44,413 nt of DNA from Erysipelotrichaceae bacterium. GTDB taxonomy: Bacteria > Bacillota_I > Bacilli_A > Erysipelotrichales > Erysipelotrichaceae. The translations under genes were made by a program, and so were the position numbers. Where the stretch lies: contig JAFRIG010000072.1 of assembly GCA_017432895.1 (NCBI GenBank), positions 1-44,413 of the forward strand. Direction: 5' to 3'. Position 1 is the first letter of the stretch; the number at the start of each line of letters is the position of its first letter. The notes beneath the pieces are model-generated. The model saw nothing but the letters and a program-made list of their open reading frames with translations, was not told the DNA's origin and did no database searches. This document shows positions 41,508-44,413 of this stretch, one piece after another.

Positions 41508-42742
41508 TGGATAAGCATCAGCTGGTCATTATCGGCGGCGGTTCCGCCGGCATCGCTGCCGCCTTAGGCGCCTATGAAAACGGATTAAAGGATATCCTGG
41601 TGATCGAAAGAGAAGCCGAATACGGCGGCATCCTGCAGCAGTGTATCCACAACGGTTTCGGTTTACATACTTTCAATGAAGAACTCTCCGGTCCGGCCTA
41701 TGCCGAAAAATATTATTCACTGATCAAGGATAATAAAGCGATCAAATTCATTTATGAAGCTGCCGTCACCAAGATCGAGGGCAAGGTCCTCACGGTTTTA
41801 AGTCCTGAGGGTCAGCAGAAGATCGAAGCGGAGGCCATCGTTTTATCAACCGGGTGTCGGGAGAGGCCGGCGGGAGCCATCGGTTTAAAAGGCAATCGTT
41901 GTGAGGGTGTCTATACGGCCGGTACGGCTCAGAAATACTTAAACAAGGAAGGCTTCCTGGTCGGCAAGAAGGTCTTTATCCTTGGTTCCGGCGATATCGG
42001 TCTGATCATGGCCAGACGTATGACTCTGGAAGGAGCCAAGGTCATTGGTGTAGCCGAACTGCAGCCTTACTCCAACGGCCTGGCCCGTAACATCAAACAG
42101 TGTCTGGAAGACTTCGACATCCCACTCTATCTCTCCCATACCGTGGAAGCGGTCCATGGAAATGCCAGACTTGAATCCATAACGCTGATCGCCGTCGACG
42201 ACAAGCTCAAGAAGATCGAAGGCTCTGAACAGGAGATCAAGTGCGACTGTCTCTTACTGTCGGTTGGTCTGATCCCGGAGAATACCCTGATCGAAGATCT
42301 GGGTGTTGAGCTGGACAGAAGGACCAGGGGAGCGATCGTCGATGATCGCTATATGACTTCCGTTGAAGGCATCTTTGCCTGCGGCAATGCCTTGCATGTA
42401 CATGACCTGGTCGACTATGTCTCCCAGGAAGGCAAGAAGGCCGGCAAGGCGGCAGCCGATTATGTCTTAGGTCTTAAACCGGAAGGCGCAAGCATTCAAA
42501 ACGTCGTTGAAAACGGCGTCTCCTATATGGTTCCGCAGTCTTTCCATAAAGGGAAAGATCTGGAGTTCATGTTTAGAGTAAACAGGGTCTTCAAGGAATC
42601 CTATATCCATATCTATGGCAAGGGTCTGGACAAGAAACTGAAGAAACTGGGTATCGTGCCCAGCGAGATGCAGAAAGTTCTGCTTAAAAAGGAAGATCTG
42701 GAAGGCCTTGAAGGAGAGCTGCACTGGGAGGTGATCGAATGA
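41507..42742 (+). CDS. GlpB-like FAD/NAD(P) oxidoreductase subunit
   Basis: The ATG at 41507 overlaps the previous stop and has GGAGGA upstream. The 411-residue pyridine-nucleotide-disulfide-type flavoprotein has the FAD site LVIIGGGSAGIAAALGAYE, the second Rossmann motif FILGSGDIGLIMARR and the C-terminal FAD contact GIFACGNALHVHDLVDYV. A redox CxxC is not present at the usual place, so it is a non-disulfide member. It should pass electrons from the GlpA-like subunit to a carrier. It overlaps the DUF1667 gene by four bases. Confidence 0.9.
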   Translation: MDKHQLVIIGGGSAGIAAALGAYENGLKDILVIEREAEYGGILQQCIHNGFGLHTFNEELSGPAYAEKYYSLIKDNKAIKFIYEAAVTKIEGKVLTVLSPEGQQKIEAEAIVLSTGCRERPAGAIGLKGNRCEGVYTAGTAQKYLNKEGFLVGKKVFILGSGDIGLIMARRMTLEGAKVIGVAELQPYSNGLARNIKQCLEDFDIPLYLSHTVEAVHGNARLESITLIAVDDKLKKIEGSEQEIKCDCLLLSVGLIPENTLIEDLGVELDRRTRGAIVDDRYMTSVEGIFACGNALHVHDLVDYVSQEGKKAGKAAADYVLGLKPEGASIQNVVENGVSYMVPQSFHKGKDLEFMFRVNRVFKESYIHIYGKGLDKKLKKLGIVPSEMQKVLLKKEDLEGLEGELHWEVIE

Positions 42743-43089
42743 AACTGATCTGTATCAACTGCCCGCGGGGTTGTCATCTGGAAGTCGAAATGGTCAATGG
42801 AGAAGTGCAGGTTTCGGGCAACTCCTGTCCAAGAGGCGTGACCTATGCCCGTAACGAGATGCTTAACCCCATGCGTACTTTGACCACGACGGTAGAAATT
42901 GAGGCAGAAAACGGCCGTCGCTTGCCGGTGATCTCTTCTTCACCTCTACCAAAAGACAGGATCATGGAGGCCATGAAAGCTTTGAAAGAGACTAGTGTCA
43001 AAGCACCGGTCCGTTTAGGAGATATAATAGTAGAAAATATCCTGGGCCTTGATGTGAATATCATCGCTTCCAAAAGTATCGAAAAATGA
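42739..43089 (+). CDS. DUF1667 Cys-rich protein
   Basis: The 116-residue protein opens with CINCPRGCHLEVE and GNSCPRGVTYARNE, providing four Cys for an iron-sulfur cluster or redox role, and continues with the DUF1667 body. It is known to co-occur with GlpA-like and GlpB-like flavoproteins in anaerobic Firmicutes, probably as the third subunit. It is coupled to both neighbours by ATGA overlaps. Confidence 0.92.
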   Translation: MKLICINCPRGCHLEVEMVNGEVQVSGNSCPRGVTYARNEMLNPMRTLTTTVEIEAENGRRLPVISSSPLPKDRIMEAMKALKETSVKAPVRLGDIIVENILGLDVNIIASKSIEK

Positions 43090-43607
43090 AAAAACTGCTG
43101 ACTTTAATTGCGATCGCGTTCCTGCTTACGGGATGCAGCCAAAGAGAAGACTACTACGTCTTTTCTTTTGACGACTTCACGATCGCGCCGGGCTATGACG
43201 ATGCGGAGTATCTTCGTCTGACCTTTGATCTTAAGCTTCCGGAAAAGCTTCAAGCTCAAGCAAAGCTCGAAGATATCGAGGTGTATTTCTGGGACAATTA
43301 TTTTGCCAGTGTCGATCTTGAGAATGATTCCCGCAAGGAGATAAACATCGACAAGGCCAAAGTCAGCCGTCTGATCTTTTATTTAAGCAATTATCCCGCT
43401 TCGGTTTATAAGCTGGGCGACATCGAATTAAAAAGCAGTGTCAGGGAAAACTGTGAGATCTTTAAAGGCGAATACGTCGAAAGAAACGGTTACGCCTGTG
43501 CCTTTGGTCAGAAAGTCGGCGACAAGGAGAATATCGTGATCCTCTATGGCGATATCTTTAACGTCGATCAGGATAAACTCGATCACATTGAGATCTATGT
43601 TGAATGA
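43086..43607 (+). CDS. Small lipoprotein of unknown function
   Basis: The 173-residue protein has a lipoprotein signal MKKLLTLIAIAFLLTGC (lipobox LTGC, Cys17) and an acidic beta-rich mature part. It has no domain I recognise. It overlaps the DUF1667 gene by four bases and the glycerate kinase gene by 11 bases, so it is part of the operon despite an apparently unrelated surface location. Confidence 0.8.
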   Translation: MKKLLTLIAIAFLLTGCSQREDYYVFSFDDFTIAPGYDDAEYLRLTFDLKLPEKLQAQAKLEDIEVYFWDNYFASVDLENDSRKEINIDKAKVSRLIFYLSNYPASVYKLGDIELKSSVRENCEIFKGEYVERNGYACAFGQKVGDKENIVILYGDIFNVDQDKLDHIEIYVE

Positions 43608-44413
43608 GGCTAAAACGATCTGTCTCAATGCCATCAAGGCCTGTCTTCCTCAGGAAGCGGTAGCTGAGGCTCTGGCGGATCTGAAATTCGATAAGGAAGT
43701 ATATCTGGCTGCCGTCGGCAAGGCAGCTTTTTCCATGGCTGAAGAAGCCGTAAAACATGTTAAAGTCAAAAAAGGCATCGTCATCACGAAATATGGCCAT
43801 GTCAGGGGAGAGATACCGGGCATAGACTGCTATGAGGCTGGCCATCCTGTCCTTGACGCCAACAGCATTCAAGCCACCGAAAAGCTCATTGCGATGTGTG
43901 AAGATCTCACACCGGATGATACCGTCCTTTTCCTTTTGTCGGGCGGGGCCAGTTCGCTGTTTGAAAGTCCATTGATCCCCTTAGCCGAACTGCAGGAACT
44001 CAACAGTCAGATGTTGAAAAAAGGTTTGCCTATCTTTGCGATCAACGCCATCCGCAAGAAGCTTTCCAAGGTCAAGGGCGGCCGTTTTGCGGATATCTGT
44101 CAACCGGCCAAAGTCTATTCGATCATTCTTTCCGATGTTTTAGCCGATCGGCTGGATACGATCGGTTCGGGTCCGACTATCAAAGATGAGACGACAGCGC
44201 AAGAGGCTTTGAAGATCCTTGACGAATACGGGATCGATATTTCCGACGAAACAAGAAAACTGATCCAGAATACCACCATGGCAAAAGCCGATAACAGCTA
44301 TCATCTGATCATCGGTTCGGTAAAGATACTCTGTGAAAAGGCCATGGAAGAAGCTGAAAAACTCGGTTATAGGACGATTTTGTTGAGTGATCATATCGAT
44401 ATGGAAGCCAAGC
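43597..44413 (+). CDS. Glycerate 2-kinase, MOFRL type (cut by the window end)
   Basis: An open frame from ATG 43597 runs past the window end, with 272 codons visible. It shows the family blocks AAVGKAAFSMAEE, GIVITKYGH, EAGHPVLDANS, LLSGGASSLFE, NAIRKKLSKVKGG and SDVLADRLDTIGSGPT. It would phosphorylate D-glycerate to 2-phosphoglycerate, entering glycolysis near the step of gpmI and enolase. It overlaps the lipoprotein gene by 11 bases. The C-terminal MOFRL part lies outside the window. Confidence 0.93.
   Translation, partial: MLNEAKTICLNAIKACLPQEAVAEALADLKFDKEVYLAAVGKAAFSMAEEAVKHVKVKKGIVITKYGHVRGEIPGIDCYEAGHPVLDANSIQATEKLIAMCEDLTPDDTVLFLLSGGASSLFESPLIPLAELQELNSQMLKKGLPIFAINAIRKKLSKVKGGRFADICQPAKVYSIILSDVLADRLDTIGSGPTIKDETTAQEALKILDEYGIDISDETRKLIQNTTMAKADNSYHLIIGSVKILCEKAMEEAEKLGYRTILLSDHIDMEAK

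Noticed and set aside
1..44413. CRISPR array, tRNA, rRNA or riboswitch
   Set aside because: No regularly spaced repeats, CCA-ended cloverleafs or recognisable riboswitch cores were seen while reading the intergenic stretches; a covariance-model search was not possible here.

Overview
The window looks like a chromosomal segment of a low-to-mid GC Bacillota, most likely an Erysipelotrichia-like gut anaerobe. The signs are Firmicutes-type gene sets and promoters, AGGAGG ribosome binding sites, standard stop codons, a fermentative D-lactate dehydrogenase, a three-gene anaerobic glycerol-3-phosphate dehydrogenase operon with a DUF1667 protein, and an IS66-like element with a Firmicutes-type accessory ORF. 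The taxonomic call is an inference from gene content. Almost every base is coding or short regulatory sequence. No rRNA, tRNA, riboswitch or CRISPR array was recognised, and no gene-free stretch exceeds 300 bases.

Left flank (1-9511): a tightly packed + strand run holds a HAD phosphatase, rarA, acpS, an aspartate/aromatic-type aminotransferase and a GtrA membrane protein. An Lrp/AsnC regulator overlapping a second aminotransferase and then gpsA follow. A divergent sugar-nucleotide pair comes next. On the - strand is a UDP-glucose dehydrogenase fused to an N-terminal XRE-type DNA-binding domain. On the + strand is a UDP-glucuronate 4-epimerase-like enzyme. The promoter region between them has two copies of the palindrome TGTTAT-N5-ATAACA placed over the -10/-35 elements, suggesting that the enzyme fusion controls its own pathway.

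Mobile block (9515-25294, 15.8 kb): this behaves as one inserted unit. It begins with the terminal 90 bp of an IS66-like element and ends with a complete copy of the same IS. It is bracketed by a perfect 8-bp direct repeat (GATAGCAG) and separates the epimerase stop codon from what looks like that gene's own terminator at 25303-25329. The cargo is an orphan YoeB-like toxin whose antitoxin is truncated, a CxxC-repeat membrane protein, a small ribbon-helix-helix-like protein with a palindrome inside its promoter, a frameshifted adenine deaminase, and a serine hydrolase. It also includes a GAF-ABC ATPase with a 1479-residue coiled-coil permease and a membrane metallophosphatase, and a frameshifted membrane sensor cut by the IS.

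Right flank (25303-44413): gpmI is followed by a single-domain Hpt protein. A barnase-like secreted or anchored RNase overlaps a tandem double-barstar inhibitor. Then come a two-TM protein of unknown function, a split chromate-transporter-like pair, glyA with a nitroreductase, and a DUF4236 protein. A minimal type IV pilus-like operon follows: transglutaminase lipoprotein, GspF platform, four tiny pilin-like proteins and a PilT-like ATPase. A D-lactate dehydrogenase carries a complete HPr domain at its N-terminus, with His15 kept and Asp at position 46. The window ends in an operon of GlpA-like and GlpB-like oxidoreductases, DUF1667, a lipoprotein and a glycerate 2-kinase cut by the window edge.

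The most interesting elements are three regulator-enzyme or sensor-enzyme fusions (XRE-Ugd, GAF-ABC, HPr-LdhA), the composite transposon with clear boundaries, the barnase/double-barstar pair, and several genes whose -10 box sits only 6-7 bases before the start codon with no Shine-Dalgarno sequence, suggesting leaderless mRNAs.
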